From DASXAQ01 sp036406615 (GTDB lineage Bacteria > Actinomycetota > UBA4738): DNA of 62,300 nucleotides. Made by a program: the position numbers and the translations under genes. The notes beneath the pieces were generated by a model. The model saw nothing but the letters and a program-made list of their open reading frames with translations. It made no database searches and was not told the DNA's origin. Where the stretch lies: assembly GCA_036406615.1 (NCBI GenBank), contig DASXAQ010000006.1, positions 1 through 62,300 of the forward strand, given 5' to 3'. Below are positions 45,895 through 55,652 of this stretch, piece after piece; within the stretch, counting starts at the first letter, position 1; each line of letters opens with the position of its first letter.

Positions 45895-46071
45895 TCAGGC
45901 CGCGCGGTCGGCCTGCGTCGGCTTCGCGCCGTTCACGGCCGGCTCGGCTCGCTCCGTCGAAGCATCGGGCTCGCGAAAGGCCCAAGCGACGGCCGCCGAG
46001 GCCGTCCCCGCCAGCAGGCCGAGCAGTCCGGCGAACATCATCCAGTCGCCCATCGTGGCCGGTGCGATCAT
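45895..46071 (-). CDS. small single-helix membrane protein, 58 residues
   Basis: ATG 46071 on the minus strand is preceded by AAGGAGG at 8-nt spacing, the strongest part of the evidence. The product MIAPATMGDWMMFAGLLGLLAG... has one membrane helix followed by an acidic/basic tail (FREPDASTERAEP). I recognise no family. It fills the gap between aconitase (convergent, 18 nt between stops) and the divergent dodecin gene. Confidence 0.5.
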   Translation of the reverse strand: MIAPATMGDWMMFAGLLGLLAGTASAAVAWAFREPDASTERAEPAVNGAKPTQADRAA

Positions 46072-46259
46072 CGCGGTGCCTCCTTCGTCCGTGGAGGCGA
46101 CGTCGGCCGCCGCGCTCCGTCTCGACGCGTCGGAGCCTGCCTGCCGGACGTGAGAGGACCTTCAACGCCGGCTGTGAAGTGGGTAAGAGATTCGCCAGCC
46201 GGAGTGGAAACCGGGACAATGTGAGCCTGGCCGCCCGAGGCGGGGGAGGGGAAATCGCG

Positions 46260-46463
46260 ATGGCCGTGATCAAGACGATCGACCTGGTTGGCGTATCAGG
46301 CGAATCCTGGCGCGATGCCGCGGCGCAAGCCCTGGCCGAGGCCGGCAAGACGCTGCGAGGCATCGAGTCCATGGAGGTCCTGGAGACCTCGGCGACCGTG
46401 GACGGCGATCGGATCAAGGAGTACCAGACGCACGTCCGGATCCGGTTTCGCATCGAACGGTAG
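46260..46463 (+). CDS. dodecin (flavin-storage protein)
   Basis: 67 residues. The dodecin pattern is clear: VIKTIDLVGVSGESWRDAAAQALAEAGKTLRGIESMEVLETSATVDGDRIKEYQTHVRIRFRIER. Dodecins form 12-mers that bind FMN, lumichrome or CoA derivatives and buffer free flavin. GGGGGAGGGG precedes the ATG. The next gene starts 2 nt after its stop. Confidence 0.9.
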   Translation: MAVIKTIDLVGVSGESWRDAAAQALAEAGKTLRGIESMEVLETSATVDGDRIKEYQTHVRIRFRIER

Positions 46464-46465
46464 GG

Positions 46466-47134
46466 ATGCGGCTTCTTCTCACGTCCGCCGGCATCAAGAA
46501 CCCGAGCATCACCGACGCGCTGGTCGACCTGCTGGGCAAACCGATCGCGGACTCCAGCGCCCTGTGCATTCCCACCGCGACGTACGGGCACCCCATGGCC
46601 GGTCCCGGCGCGGCGTGGCGGTTCATCACCGGCGGGGCCTCCACCCCCATGTGCGGGTTGGGTTGGAAGTCGTTGGGGGTGCTGGAGCTCACCGCGCTGC
46701 CCAGCATCGATGAGGAGCTCTGGGTGCCCCTGGTCCGGGACACGGACGCCCTGCTGGTCGATGGCGGCGATTCCCTGTACCTGTGCCACTGGATGCGGCA
46801 GTCCGGACTGGCAGACCTGTTCCCATCGCTGCGCGAGACGGTCTACGTGGGGCTGAGCGCCGGGAGCATGGTGATGACCCCCAACGTCGGGGAGGAGTTC
46901 GCCATCTGGAAGCCGCCGACGGGCGGCTATGAAGCGCTGGGAGTGGTCGAATTCTCGATCTTTCCCCACCTGGATCACGAGGACATGCCCGAGAACTCCA
47001 TGGCCGACGCGGAACGATGGGCCGCTGCCATGCCCGGGCCGGCGTACGCGATCGACGATCAAACCGCCATCAGGGTGAGCGACGGCGCCGTCGAGGTCGT
47101 CTCCGAAGGGCACTGGAAGCTGTTTCCCCCCTAG
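46466..47134 (+). CDS. peptidase family S51 (dipeptidase E-like) protein
   Basis: 222 residues. It has a class I glutamine-amidotransferase-like fold with the S51 nucleophile elbow GLSAGSMVM, an upstream DALLVDGGDSLYL (usually GGN) and FPHLDHEDMPENSMADAERWA, which should hold the catalytic His. PepE enzymes cleave N-terminal Asp dipeptides; relatives degrade cyanophycin, and the real substrate here is unknown. It is co-transcribed with dodecin. Its TAG stop is also the first three bases of the purA -10 hexamer. Confidence 0.82.
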   Translation: MRLLLTSAGIKNPSITDALVDLLGKPIADSSALCIPTATYGHPMAGPGAAWRFITGGASTPMCGLGWKSLGVLELTALPSIDEELWVPLVRDTDALLVDGGDSLYLCHWMRQSGLADLFPSLRETVYVGLSAGSMVMTPNVGEEFAIWKPPTGGYEALGVVEFSIFPHLDHEDMPENSMADAERWAAAMPGPAYAIDDQTAIRVSDGAVEVVSEGHWKLFPP

Positions 47135-47137
47135 AAT
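47132..47137 (+). promoter_or_regulatory. leaderless -10 (TAGAAT) for purA
   Basis: TAGAAT lies 7 nt before GTG 47145, with no ribosome binding site. Its first three bases are the stop codon of the S51 gene. Confidence 0.55.
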
Positions 47138-47144
47138 CGCCGTC

Positions 47145-48422
47145 GTGCCGGTCACGATCCTCGTCGGAGCGCAGTGGGGGGACGAGGGCAAGGGGAAGGC
47201 GATCGACCTCCTGTCCCGCCGCTCCGACTTCGTCGTCCGCTGCCAGGGCGGCAGCAACGCCGGCCACACGATCCTGGCCGGCGGACAGCTCCTGAAGCTC
47301 CGGCTGATCCCGTCGAGCATCCTGCACCAACGCGTCACGCCGGTGATCGGGGACGGGATGGTCGTGGATCCGGCCGTGCTGCTGGAGGAGATGGACCAGC
47401 TGGCCGAGCGCGGGATCGACTCGTCGCGGCTGGTCCTGTCCGGCAACGCGCACCTGATCATGCCGTACCACCTGGAGCTGGACAAGGTGACCGAGCGCTA
47501 CCTCGGCAGCGCGAAGCTCGGCACGACCAAACGCGGCATCGGCCCCGCGTACGCGGACAAGGCGGCGCGCATCGGGCTGCGCGCGCAGGATCTGACCGAC
47601 CCGAAGATCTTCCGGGCCAAGCTGGACGTCGCCCTGAAGGAGAAGAACCTGGTCCTGACCAAGGTCTACAACCGGCTGCCGCTGGACGCGGCGACGATCG
47701 CCGAACAGTACCTGTCGATGGGCGAGCGCCTCGCGCCCCACATCCGCGACGCGAGCGCCGTCCTGCACGCAGCGCTCCGGGACGGCAAGCGCATCCTGCT
47801 CGAGGGCGCACAGGGCACGCTCCTGGACCTGGACCACGGAACGTACCCCTTCGTGACGTCGTCGAGCACCGTCGCGGGCGGCCTGCTTTCGGGCTCGGGG
47901 CTGGGGCCGTGCGAGGTCGGATCCGTCGTCGGGGTGTCGAAGGCCTACGTCACGCGCGTGGGGTCCGGGCCATTCCCCACGGAGGACGAGGGCGACGCGG
48001 GCCGGCACATCTCCAGCGTCGGCCACGAATTCGGCACGGTCACCGGCCGGCCTCGACGGTGCGGCTGGTTCGACGCGGTGCTGCTCCGGTACGCCGTCAG
48101 GCTCAGCAGCCTGACCGAGCTGTTCCTGACCAAGCTCGACGTGCTGTCGGGCCTGCCTCGACTGCGGATCTGCGTCGCCTACCGGCACGAGGGCGCGCGC
48201 TACGAGGACTTCCCCTCCCACCAGTCGATCTTCCACAAGGCCGAACCCGTGTACGAGGAGCTCGCCGGCTGGGACGAGCCGATCGCCGAAGTCCACGCGT
48301 TCGGCGACCTTCCGCCGGCCGCGCGCGCGTACGTGTCGCGGATCGCGGAGCTCGGTGGCGTGCCCGTGCGTTCCCTGTCCGTCGGGCCCGACCGCGAGCA
48401 GACGCTGGAGGTCGCCGCGTGA
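47145..48422 (+). CDS. purA: adenylosuccinate synthetase
   Basis: 425 residues. GTP-binding and catalytic N-terminus VGAQWGDEGKGKAIDLLS with NAGHTI. Other signatures: GTTKRGIGPAYADKAARIGLR, EGAQGTLLDLDHGTYPFVTSS, YVTRVGSGPFPTE and GRPRRCGWFD. It makes adenylosuccinate from IMP, Asp and GTP. It heads the purine operon and appears to be a leaderless message; the next seven genes follow with overlaps or gaps of a few bases. Confidence 0.97.
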   Translation: MPVTILVGAQWGDEGKGKAIDLLSRRSDFVVRCQGGSNAGHTILAGGQLLKLRLIPSSILHQRVTPVIGDGMVVDPAVLLEEMDQLAERGIDSSRLVLSGNAHLIMPYHLELDKVTERYLGSAKLGTTKRGIGPAYADKAARIGLRAQDLTDPKIFRAKLDVALKEKNLVLTKVYNRLPLDAATIAEQYLSMGERLAPHIRDASAVLHAALRDGKRILLEGAQGTLLDLDHGTYPFVTSSSTVAGGLLSGSGLGPCEVGSVVGVSKAYVTRVGSGPFPTEDEGDAGRHISSVGHEFGTVTGRPRRCGWFDAVLLRYAVRLSSLTELFLTKLDVLSGLPRLRICVAYRHEGARYEDFPSHQSIFHKAEPVYEELAGWDEPIAEVHAFGDLPPAARAYVSRIAELGGVPVRSLSVGPDREQTLEVAA

Positions 48423-49693
48423 GGGTCCTGGTGGTCGGCAACGGCGCGCGCGAGCACGCGCTGTGCTGGGCGCTGTCCCGCGACGCGTCGGTCGAGCGTA
48501 TCTACGCTGCGCCGGGCAACGCGGGCATGGCGGAGATCGCCACCCTCGAGAAGATCTCCGCGGCGGACATCCCCGGCCTGGTCGAGTTCGCCGAACGCGA
48601 ATCGATCGACCTCACCGTGGTCGGGCCCGAGGCGCCGCTGGTGGCCGGGCTCGTGGACGAGATGCAGGCCCGCGGGCTCCGGGCGTTCGGACCCACCCGC
48701 GACGGCGCGCGCATCGAGGGATCGAAGGCCTGGGCCCGCCGCCTGTGCGACGACCACGGGATCCCGGGCCCGAGGGCCGGCGAGTTCGACGCGGTGGACC
48801 CGGCCATGGCCTTCGTCGAGACGCTGGACGCCCCATTCGTCGTCAAGGTGGACGGCCTGGCCGCCGGCAAGGGCGTGACGATCGCCGAGGACCGCGCGTC
48901 CGCGGAGCGGGCGCTGCAGGACTCGCTGGTTCGAAAGGTGTTCGGCGACTCGGGCGCCAGGGTCGTGGTCGAGGAGTTCCTGGAGGGCGAGGAGGTGACC
49001 GCGCTCGGGCTCACGGACGGGTCGGCGGTGATCCCGCTGGCACTCGCGCAGGACTACAAGCGGGCCCTGGACGGGGACCGCGGCCCGAACACCGGCGGGA
49101 TGGGCGCGTACAGCCCGCTGCCGTTCGTCGTCCCCGGGGAACGCAAGGAGCAGATCGAGGGCGTGCTGCGCGCGACCGTCGCGGCGATGGCGTCCATGGG
49201 CATCGAGTACCGCGGCGTGCTGTACGCGGGCCTCATGCTGACCGACCGCGGCGCTCGCGTGCTGGAGTTCAACTGCCGATTCGGCGATCCGGAGACCCAG
49301 GCGATCCTGCCCCGGTTGACGTCGAACCTCACCGAGCTGCTCCTGGCCTGTGTGGAGGGCAACCTGGCCGACTGCACCGCGGAGTGGACCGCGCAGGCGT
49401 GCGTCGCGGTGGTGCTCGCCTCGCACGGATACCCGGGGGACTACCCGACCGGCGTGCCCATCGAGGGCCTCGACCGGGTTCGCGATCGCGACGGCGTCCA
49501 GGCGTTCCACGCGGGCACGGCCGTGCGAGACGGTAGAGTGGTGACCTCCGGGGGCCGGGTGGTGACCATCAGCGCGCTGGGCGAAGGGCTCGACGATGCC
49601 AGGAGGCGCGCATACGAGGCCTGTGGCCTGATCGAGTTCGAGGGGAAGACGCTTCGCGGCGACGTCGCGCAGCGGATCCAGGGAGCCGCGTGA
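48419..49693 (+). CDS. purD: phosphoribosylamine-glycine ligase
   Basis: 424 residues. ATP-grasp enzyme: MRVLVVGNGAREHALCWAL, VVGPEAPLVAGLVDEM, FVVKVDGLAAGKGVTIAEDR, LEGEEVTALGLTDG, DRGPNTGGMGAYSPLPF and FNCRFGDPETQAILPRL. It makes glycinamide ribonucleotide. GTG 48419 overlaps the purA stop (GTGA). Confidence 0.96.
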   Translation: MRVLVVGNGAREHALCWALSRDASVERIYAAPGNAGMAEIATLEKISAADIPGLVEFAERESIDLTVVGPEAPLVAGLVDEMQARGLRAFGPTRDGARIEGSKAWARRLCDDHGIPGPRAGEFDAVDPAMAFVETLDAPFVVKVDGLAAGKGVTIAEDRASAERALQDSLVRKVFGDSGARVVVEEFLEGEEVTALGLTDGSAVIPLALAQDYKRALDGDRGPNTGGMGAYSPLPFVVPGERKEQIEGVLRATVAAMASMGIEYRGVLYAGLMLTDRGARVLEFNCRFGDPETQAILPRLTSNLTELLLACVEGNLADCTAEWTAQACVAVVLASHGYPGDYPTGVPIEGLDRVRDRDGVQAFHAGTAVRDGRVVTSGGRVVTISALGEGLDDARRRAYEACGLIEFEGKTLRGDVAQRIQGAA

Positions 49694-50187
49694 ACGACGG
49701 ACCGAACGACTGGGGGGCCGGGGCGGCGCTGGTCGGCGTCCTGGTGGGGGCGCCGCCGCACCTGCAGGTGATGCAGCAGGCCGGCGCCATCCTGGAACGG
49801 TTCGACATCCCCTACGAGATGCAGGTGATGTCGTCGCACCGCAACCCCGACCTGGTCGACGAGTACGCCCGCACGGCCGAGGAGCGCGGGATCATCGTGA
49901 TCATCTGCGGCTCCAGCGGGTCGGCCCACCTGGCCGGGGCCGTGGCCGCGCGGACGGCGCTGCCGGTCATCGGCGTCCCCCTGTCCACGAGCCCGCTCGG
50001 CGGGACCGACGCGCTGTACTCCACGGTCCAGATGCCGCGGGGCGTCCCGGTGGCCACGGTGTCCGTCGACGGTGCGGTCAACGCGGCCGTCCTGGCCGCC
50101 CAGATCGTGGCGATCGCCCGGCCGGAGGTCCGTACGATGCTGCACGAGTTCAAGGACTCGCTGGACGAAGGGCTCCGGAGCAGTTGA
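49690..50187 (+). CDS. purE: divergent PurE (5-carboxyaminoimidazole ribonucleotide mutase-like)
   Basis: 165 residues. The fold and many PurE landmarks are present: SSHRNPDLVDEYA (the His that aligns with E. coli His45), ALPVIGVPLSTSPLGGTDALYSTVQMPRGVPVATVSVDG and NAAVLAAQIVA. Two active-site loops differ: the usual GSxSDxxxM near the N-terminus is GAPPHLQVM, losing both Ser and Asp, and GAGGAAHLPG is GSSGSAHLAG. Class I PurE works on N5-CAIR made by PurK; no purK lies here. Position between purD and purB supports a purine role, but the exact reaction is uncertain. GTGA overlap with purD. Confidence 0.85.
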   Translation: MNDGPNDWGAGAALVGVLVGAPPHLQVMQQAGAILERFDIPYEMQVMSSHRNPDLVDEYARTAEERGIIVIICGSSGSAHLAGAVAARTALPVIGVPLSTSPLGGTDALYSTVQMPRGVPVATVSVDGAVNAAVLAAQIVAIARPEVRTMLHEFKDSLDEGLRSS

Positions 50188-51530
50188 TCCCGCGCTACAC
50201 GCGTCCCGAGATGGCCTCGGTCTGGTCCGAGGAGGCCAAGCTTGGGCACTGGCTGCGGATCGAGGTGCTCGCCTGTGAGGCGTGGGCGCGCCTGGGGCGG
50301 ATCCCGGCCGAGGACCTCGAACGGATCCGCGCGGCGGCCGTGGCCCCGACCCCCGAGCGGGTCGCCGAGATCGAGGAGGTCACCCAGCACGACGTCGCGG
50401 CGTTCGTCCAGGCGGTGGCCGAGCCGATCGGGCCGGCCGGGCGGTGGATCCACTACGGCCTGACGTCGAGCGACGTGCTGGACACGGCGCTCGCGCTGCA
50501 GCTGCGCGAGGGGGCCGACGTGATCCTGGACGGGATCGAGCGGCTGCTGGCCACCGTGCGGTCGCGAGCGCTCGAGCACCGGGACACCATCACCATCGGC
50601 CGCACGCACGGCGTGCACGCCGAACCCACCACCTTCGGCCACAAGCTGGCCCTGTGGGCGTTCGAACTCGACCGCGACCGCGACCGGCTGCGGCGCGCGC
50701 GTGACGCCGTGTCCGTCGGCAAGCTCTCCGGCGTGGTGGGCACGTACTCGCAGGTGGATCCCGCCGTGGAGGAGTACGTGTGCGCGCAGCTCGGGCTCCG
50801 ACCGGCCGAAGCGGCCAGCCAGGTCGTCCAGCGCGACGTCCACGCCGAATACGTGTGGGCGCTGGCGGCGACGGCCGCCACGCTCGAGAAGATCGCGCTG
50901 GAGGTCCGCCATCTGGCGCGCACCGAGGTCCGCGAGGTGCAGGAGCCGTTCGGCCGCGGCCAGAAGGGCTCAAGCGCCATGCCACACAAGCGCAACCCCG
51001 TGCTGTGCGAACGCATCTGCGGCCTGGCGCGCGTCGTGCGGGCGAACCTGATACCGGCGATCGAGGACGTCGCCCTTTGGCACGAGCGCGACATCTCGCA
51101 CTCGTCGGTGGAGCGGGTGATCCTGCCCGACTCCACGATCGCGGTCGACTACCTGTTGTCGCTGGCCGTGCGCGTGGTCGGCGGGATGGAGGTGTATCCC
51201 GAACGCATGCTCGCGAACCTGGACGCGACCGGCGGGCTGGTGTTCTCGCAGGGCGTCCTGCTCGCGCTGGTCGACCGCGGGCTTTCGCGCGACGAGGCGT
51301 ACGCGATCGTGCAGGACGCCGCCGCCGCGGCGTGGGACCGTGGGGAGGCGTTCCGCGACGTGCTGTGGACGGCGGTCGAGTCGCGCGGCCTGCTGTCGCG
51401 AGACGAGTTCGATGCGCTGTTCGATCCCGCGCCGTTCGTGCGGCATCTGGACGGGGTGTTCGCGCGGCTGGAGAAGGTGGACGTGTCGTCCGGCACGGCG
51501 AAGGCCGGGCCGGCGGGAGGGGAAGGCTGA
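50184..51530 (+). CDS. purB: adenylosuccinate lyase
   Basis: 448 residues of the fumarase/aspartase superfamily. IPRYTRPEMASVWSEEAKLGHWLRIE, THDVAAF-like loop (TQHDVAAF), HYGLTSSDVLDTA, GRTHGVHAEPTTFG (catalytic His) and the signature GSSAMPHKRNPVLCERICGLAR. It splits SAICAR to AICAR and adenylosuccinate to AMP. The start is a TTG that overlaps the purE stop (TTGA), an uncommon start codon kept by coupling. Confidence 0.95.
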   Translation: MIPRYTRPEMASVWSEEAKLGHWLRIEVLACEAWARLGRIPAEDLERIRAAAVAPTPERVAEIEEVTQHDVAAFVQAVAEPIGPAGRWIHYGLTSSDVLDTALALQLREGADVILDGIERLLATVRSRALEHRDTITIGRTHGVHAEPTTFGHKLALWAFELDRDRDRLRRARDAVSVGKLSGVVGTYSQVDPAVEEYVCAQLGLRPAEAASQVVQRDVHAEYVWALAATAATLEKIALEVRHLARTEVREVQEPFGRGQKGSSAMPHKRNPVLCERICGLARVVRANLIPAIEDVALWHERDISHSSVERVILPDSTIAVDYLLSLAVRVVGGMEVYPERMLANLDATGGLVFSQGVLLALVDRGLSRDEAYAIVQDAAAAAWDRGEAFRDVLWTAVESRGLLSRDEFDALFDPAPFVRHLDGVFARLEKVDVSSGTAKAGPAGGEG

Positions 51531-51532
51531 GC

Positions 51533-52425
<893 letters not shown>

Positions 52426-52429
<4 letters not shown>

Positions 52430-52677
52430 CGTTCCTGGTCCAGGTGTCCGTGCGCCTCAAGGACGGCCTGCTCGACCCGCAGGGCAAGGCCGTCGAGGGC
52501 GCGCTGCCGTCGCTCGGGTGGACCAATGTGTCGCACGTCCGGGTCGGCAAGGACATCGAGCTCCGGGTGGAGGCGCCCGACGAGGACGCCGCCACCGCGC
52601 AGGTCCGCCAGATGGCCGAGCGCTTCCTGACGAACCCCGTGATCGAGGACTACCGGATCGTCTCGGTGACCCCGTGA
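52426..52677 (+). CDS. purS: FGAM synthase subunit PurS
   Basis: 83 residues. FLVQVSVRLKDGLLDPQGKAVEGALPSLGW and VEAPDEDAATAQVRQMAERFLTNPVIEDYRI are typical PurS. It bridges PurQ and PurL in the three-part FGAM synthase. GTGA overlap with purC and with purQ. Confidence 0.95.
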
Positions 52678-53408
52678 GCCAGGGCAAGGCGCGCGTCGCG
52701 GTCGTCACGTTCCCGGGGTCGCTGGACGACCGCGACGCGCTGCGCGCCGTCGCGACCATGGGCGGCCAGCCCATCCCGGTCTGGCACGCCGAGTCCGACC
52801 TGGACGACGCGGAGGCCGTGATCCTGCCGGGCGGCTTCTCGTACGGCGACTACCTGCGCACCGGCGCCATCGCGCGCTTCGCCCGGGTCATGGACGCGGT
52901 CGGCGCCTTCGCCGAGGCCGGCGGCCCGGTGCTGGGGATCTGCAACGGGTTCCAGATCCTGTGCGAAGCGGGACTCCTGCCGGGAGCGCTGATCCGAAAC
53001 CGCGGGCTGGCGTTCGTCTGCCGATGGGTGACGCTGCGGGTCGAACGGCCGCTGGGCCGCCCCGGCGGCGAGGACCGCGCCGCGATCATCGCCGCGGAAG
53101 GCGACCTCCTCGGGGTCCCCATCAAGCACGGCGAGGGGCAGTTCGTCGCCGCCGCGGACCGGCTCGAGGAGATCGAAGCCGGCGGACGCGTGGCGTTTCG
53201 CTACTGTTCGGCGAGCGGCGAGGTGGACGAGCGTTTCAACCCCAACGGGTCGGCGCACAACATCGCCGGCGTGTTCAACGAGCGCGGCAACGTGCTCGGC
53301 ATGATGCCGCACCCCGAGCACGCGGTCGATCCCGACTTGGGACCCACGGGCGGCCAGGCGGTGCTGCAGTGGCTGCTGGCCGCAGCACGCGCGCGAGTGC
53401 CGGCGTGA
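52674..53408 (+). CDS. purQ: FGAM synthase glutaminase subunit PurQ
   Basis: 244 residues, class I glutamine amidotransferase. VAVVTFPGSLDDRDAL, LPGGFSYGDYLRTGAIARF, the nucleophile elbow LGICNGFQILCEAGLLPGAL (Cys) and MMPHPEHAVDP (His, Glu). It supplies ammonia to PurL. The start is GTG 52674, overlapping purS. Confidence 0.96.
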   Translation: MSQGKARVAVVTFPGSLDDRDALRAVATMGGQPIPVWHAESDLDDAEAVILPGGFSYGDYLRTGAIARFARVMDAVGAFAEAGGPVLGICNGFQILCEAGLLPGALIRNRGLAFVCRWVTLRVERPLGRPGGEDRAAIIAAEGDLLGVPIKHGEGQFVAAADRLEEIEAGGRVAFRYCSASGEVDERFNPNGSAHNIAGVFNERGNVLGMMPHPEHAVDPDLGPTGGQAVLQWLLAAARARVPA

Positions 53409-55618
53409 CCCGGGAGCCGCTGCACCGCGCCCTGGGCCTGACCGACGACGAGCACGGCGCGATCGTCGAACGGCTGGGGCGCGAGCCGAACCGCTCCGAG
53501 CTCGCCATGTACTCGGTGATGTGGTCCGAGCACTGCTCGTACAAGTCGTCGAAGGTGCACCTGCGAACGCTGCCGACGGCCGGCCCGCAGGTCCTGGTCG
53601 GACCGGGCGCGGACGCCGGGGTGGTCGACCTGGGGGGCGGGCAGGCTTGCGTGTTCAAGATGGAATCGCACTCGCACCCGAGCGCCGTCGAGCCGTACCA
53701 GGGAGCGGCCACCGGCGTCGGCGGGATCGTCCGCGACGTGCTGTCGATGGGGGCTCGCCCGGTCGCGCTGCTGGACCCCCTGCGGTTCGGGCCGCTCGAC
53801 GACGCGCGCAACCGCTACCTGTTCTCCGGCGTCGTTGCGGGGATCGGGGGGTACGGCAACTGCATCGGGGTTCCCACCGTCGGGGGCGAGGTGAAGTTCG
53901 ACGCGAGCCACGCGTCGAACCCGACGATCGACGTGATGTGCGTCGGGTTCGCCGCGGTGGACGCGCTGGTTCCCGCCCGCGCCGGCAAAGCCGGGAGCGT
54001 GCTGGTGCTGATCGGCGCCGGGACGGGGCGCGACGGGATCGGCGGCGTCTCGGTGCTGGCGTCGGCCACGCTTGACGAGGACGCGCACGAGTCCCGCCCC
54101 AGCGTGCAGATCGGCGACCCGTTCACCGAGAAGCTGTTGATCGAAGCCTGCCTGGAGTTGAACCGCCGCGGGCTGATCGAGGGGCTGAAGGACCTGGGCG
54201 GCGCCGGCCTCACGTGCGCCGTGTCCGAGGCGGCGGCCGGCGCGGGCCTGGGAGCCGACCTGGACCTGGATGCGGTGCCGCGGCGGGAGGAGGGCATGGA
54301 GCCGTTCGAGGTGCTCACCTCCGAGTCGCAGGAACGGATGCTCGCGATCGTGCGCCCGTCGCACCTGAACGGGGTGCTGGACGTCTGCCGCAAGTGGGGC
54401 CTCAGCGCATCGCCGGTGGCCCGGTTCGTCGAGGGCGAGGCGCTGCGGGTCACCGGCGCGGACGGCGTGATCGCCGACGTGCCCGCGCGAAGCCTGGCCG
54501 ACGAGGGCCCGGAGTACCGCCGGCCGGCTCGCCCGCCGGCATGGCTCGAGGACCTCCACGGCGACGACCCCGCGGCGGCGGCGTTCGACGGCTCCATGGA
54601 GGACGCGTTCTTCGCCGTGCTGGGTTCGCCGAACGTCGCCGGCAAGCGGTGGGTCTTCGAGCAGTACGACTCGCTCGTGCAGGGGGCGACGGTCGCCGGC
54701 CCCGGCGGCGACGCCGCGGTGATCCGGCTGGAGGGCTCCCTCAAGGCGATCGCGGTCTCCGCCGACGGGAACGGCCGCTGGTGTCACCTGGATCCGGCGC
54801 TCGGCGCGGCGCACGCCGTGGCCGAGGCGGCACGCAACGTCGCCACGGTCGGAGCGCGTCCGCTGGCGGTCACGAACTGTCTGAACTTCGGCAACCCCGA
54901 ACGCCCGGAGGTCATGTGGGCGTTCGAGGAGACCGTGCGCGGGATGGCAGAGGCGTGCCGGGCCCTCGGCACGCCGGTGACCGGCGGCAACGTCTCCTTC
55001 TACAACGAATCCGCGGCCTCGGCGATCCGCCCGACGCCCATCGTCGGGATGGTCGGGATGGCCGAGGACTACCGGCTGCTCGTGCGGGCCGCCTTCGCCG
55101 ACGCCGGCCTGGCGATCTACGTGCTCGGGCGCACGCTGCCTGAGCTCGGCGGCTCCGAGTTCGCCGAGGCGGTGCTCGGCCGGGTGTCGGGACGCCCGCC
55201 GGTCCTCGATCTGGCGGCCGAGGCGCGCCTGCACGAGCTGCTCCAGCGGGCCGCGAACGAGGACGTGCTGGCCATGGCCCACGACTGTTCCGACGGGGGA
55301 CTGGCCATCGCGCTGGCGGAGGCCGCGATCGCCGGCGGCGTCGGCGTCACCGCCTCGGCTCCGGACGGATCGATGCCGCCGCATCTCGCCTGGTTCTCCG
55401 AGTCGGCGTCGCGAGCCGTCGTCGCCGCGCGCAGCGGGCGCGAAGGCGCGTTCGAGGTCCTGGCGGTCACGTCGGGCGTGCCGTTCACGCGCATCGGGAC
55501 CACGGGCGGGTCGCGGCTGACGTTCGACGGCGCGTTCGACGTGCCGCTTGCCGACGCGATCGCGGTCTTCGAGGGGACGATCCCCCGGCTGATGTCGGGC
55601 GAGCGCGTCGGCGCCTGA
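53405..55618 (+). CDS. purL: FGAM synthase subunit PurL (small form)
   Basis: 737 residues, the PurL form that needs PurS and PurQ. MYSVMWSEHCSYKSSKVHLR, FKMESHSHPSAVEPYQGAATGVGGIVRD, GGYGNCIGVPTVGGEV, GTGRDGIGGVSVLASATLD, LTSESQERMLAIV, LNFGNPERPEVMWAFEE and AHDCSDGGLAIALAEAAI are the expected ATP-binding and repeat motifs. GTG 53405 overlaps purQ. It is the last gene of the eight-gene coupled run. Confidence 0.97.
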   Translation: MTREPLHRALGLTDDEHGAIVERLGREPNRSELAMYSVMWSEHCSYKSSKVHLRTLPTAGPQVLVGPGADAGVVDLGGGQACVFKMESHSHPSAVEPYQGAATGVGGIVRDVLSMGARPVALLDPLRFGPLDDARNRYLFSGVVAGIGGYGNCIGVPTVGGEVKFDASHASNPTIDVMCVGFAAVDALVPARAGKAGSVLVLIGAGTGRDGIGGVSVLASATLDEDAHESRPSVQIGDPFTEKLLIEACLELNRRGLIEGLKDLGGAGLTCAVSEAAAGAGLGADLDLDAVPRREEGMEPFEVLTSESQERMLAIVRPSHLNGVLDVCRKWGLSASPVARFVEGEALRVTGADGVIADVPARSLADEGPEYRRPARPPAWLEDLHGDDPAAAAFDGSMEDAFFAVLGSPNVAGKRWVFEQYDSLVQGATVAGPGGDAAVIRLEGSLKAIAVSADGNGRWCHLDPALGAAHAVAEAARNVATVGARPLAVTNCLNFGNPERPEVMWAFEETVRGMAEACRALGTPVTGGNVSFYNESAASAIRPTPIVGMVGMAEDYRLLVRAAFADAGLAIYVLGRTLPELGGSEFAEAVLGRVSGRPPVLDLAAEARLHELLQRAANEDVLAMAHDCSDGGLAIALAEAAIAGGVGVTASAPDGSMPPHLAWFSESASRAVVAARSGREGAFEVLAVTSGVPFTRIGTTGGSRLTFDGAFDVPLADAIAVFEGTIPRLMSGERVGA

Positions 55619-55652
55619 GCGGCGCTACGGCGACTTCGGAGGCGAACGACAG

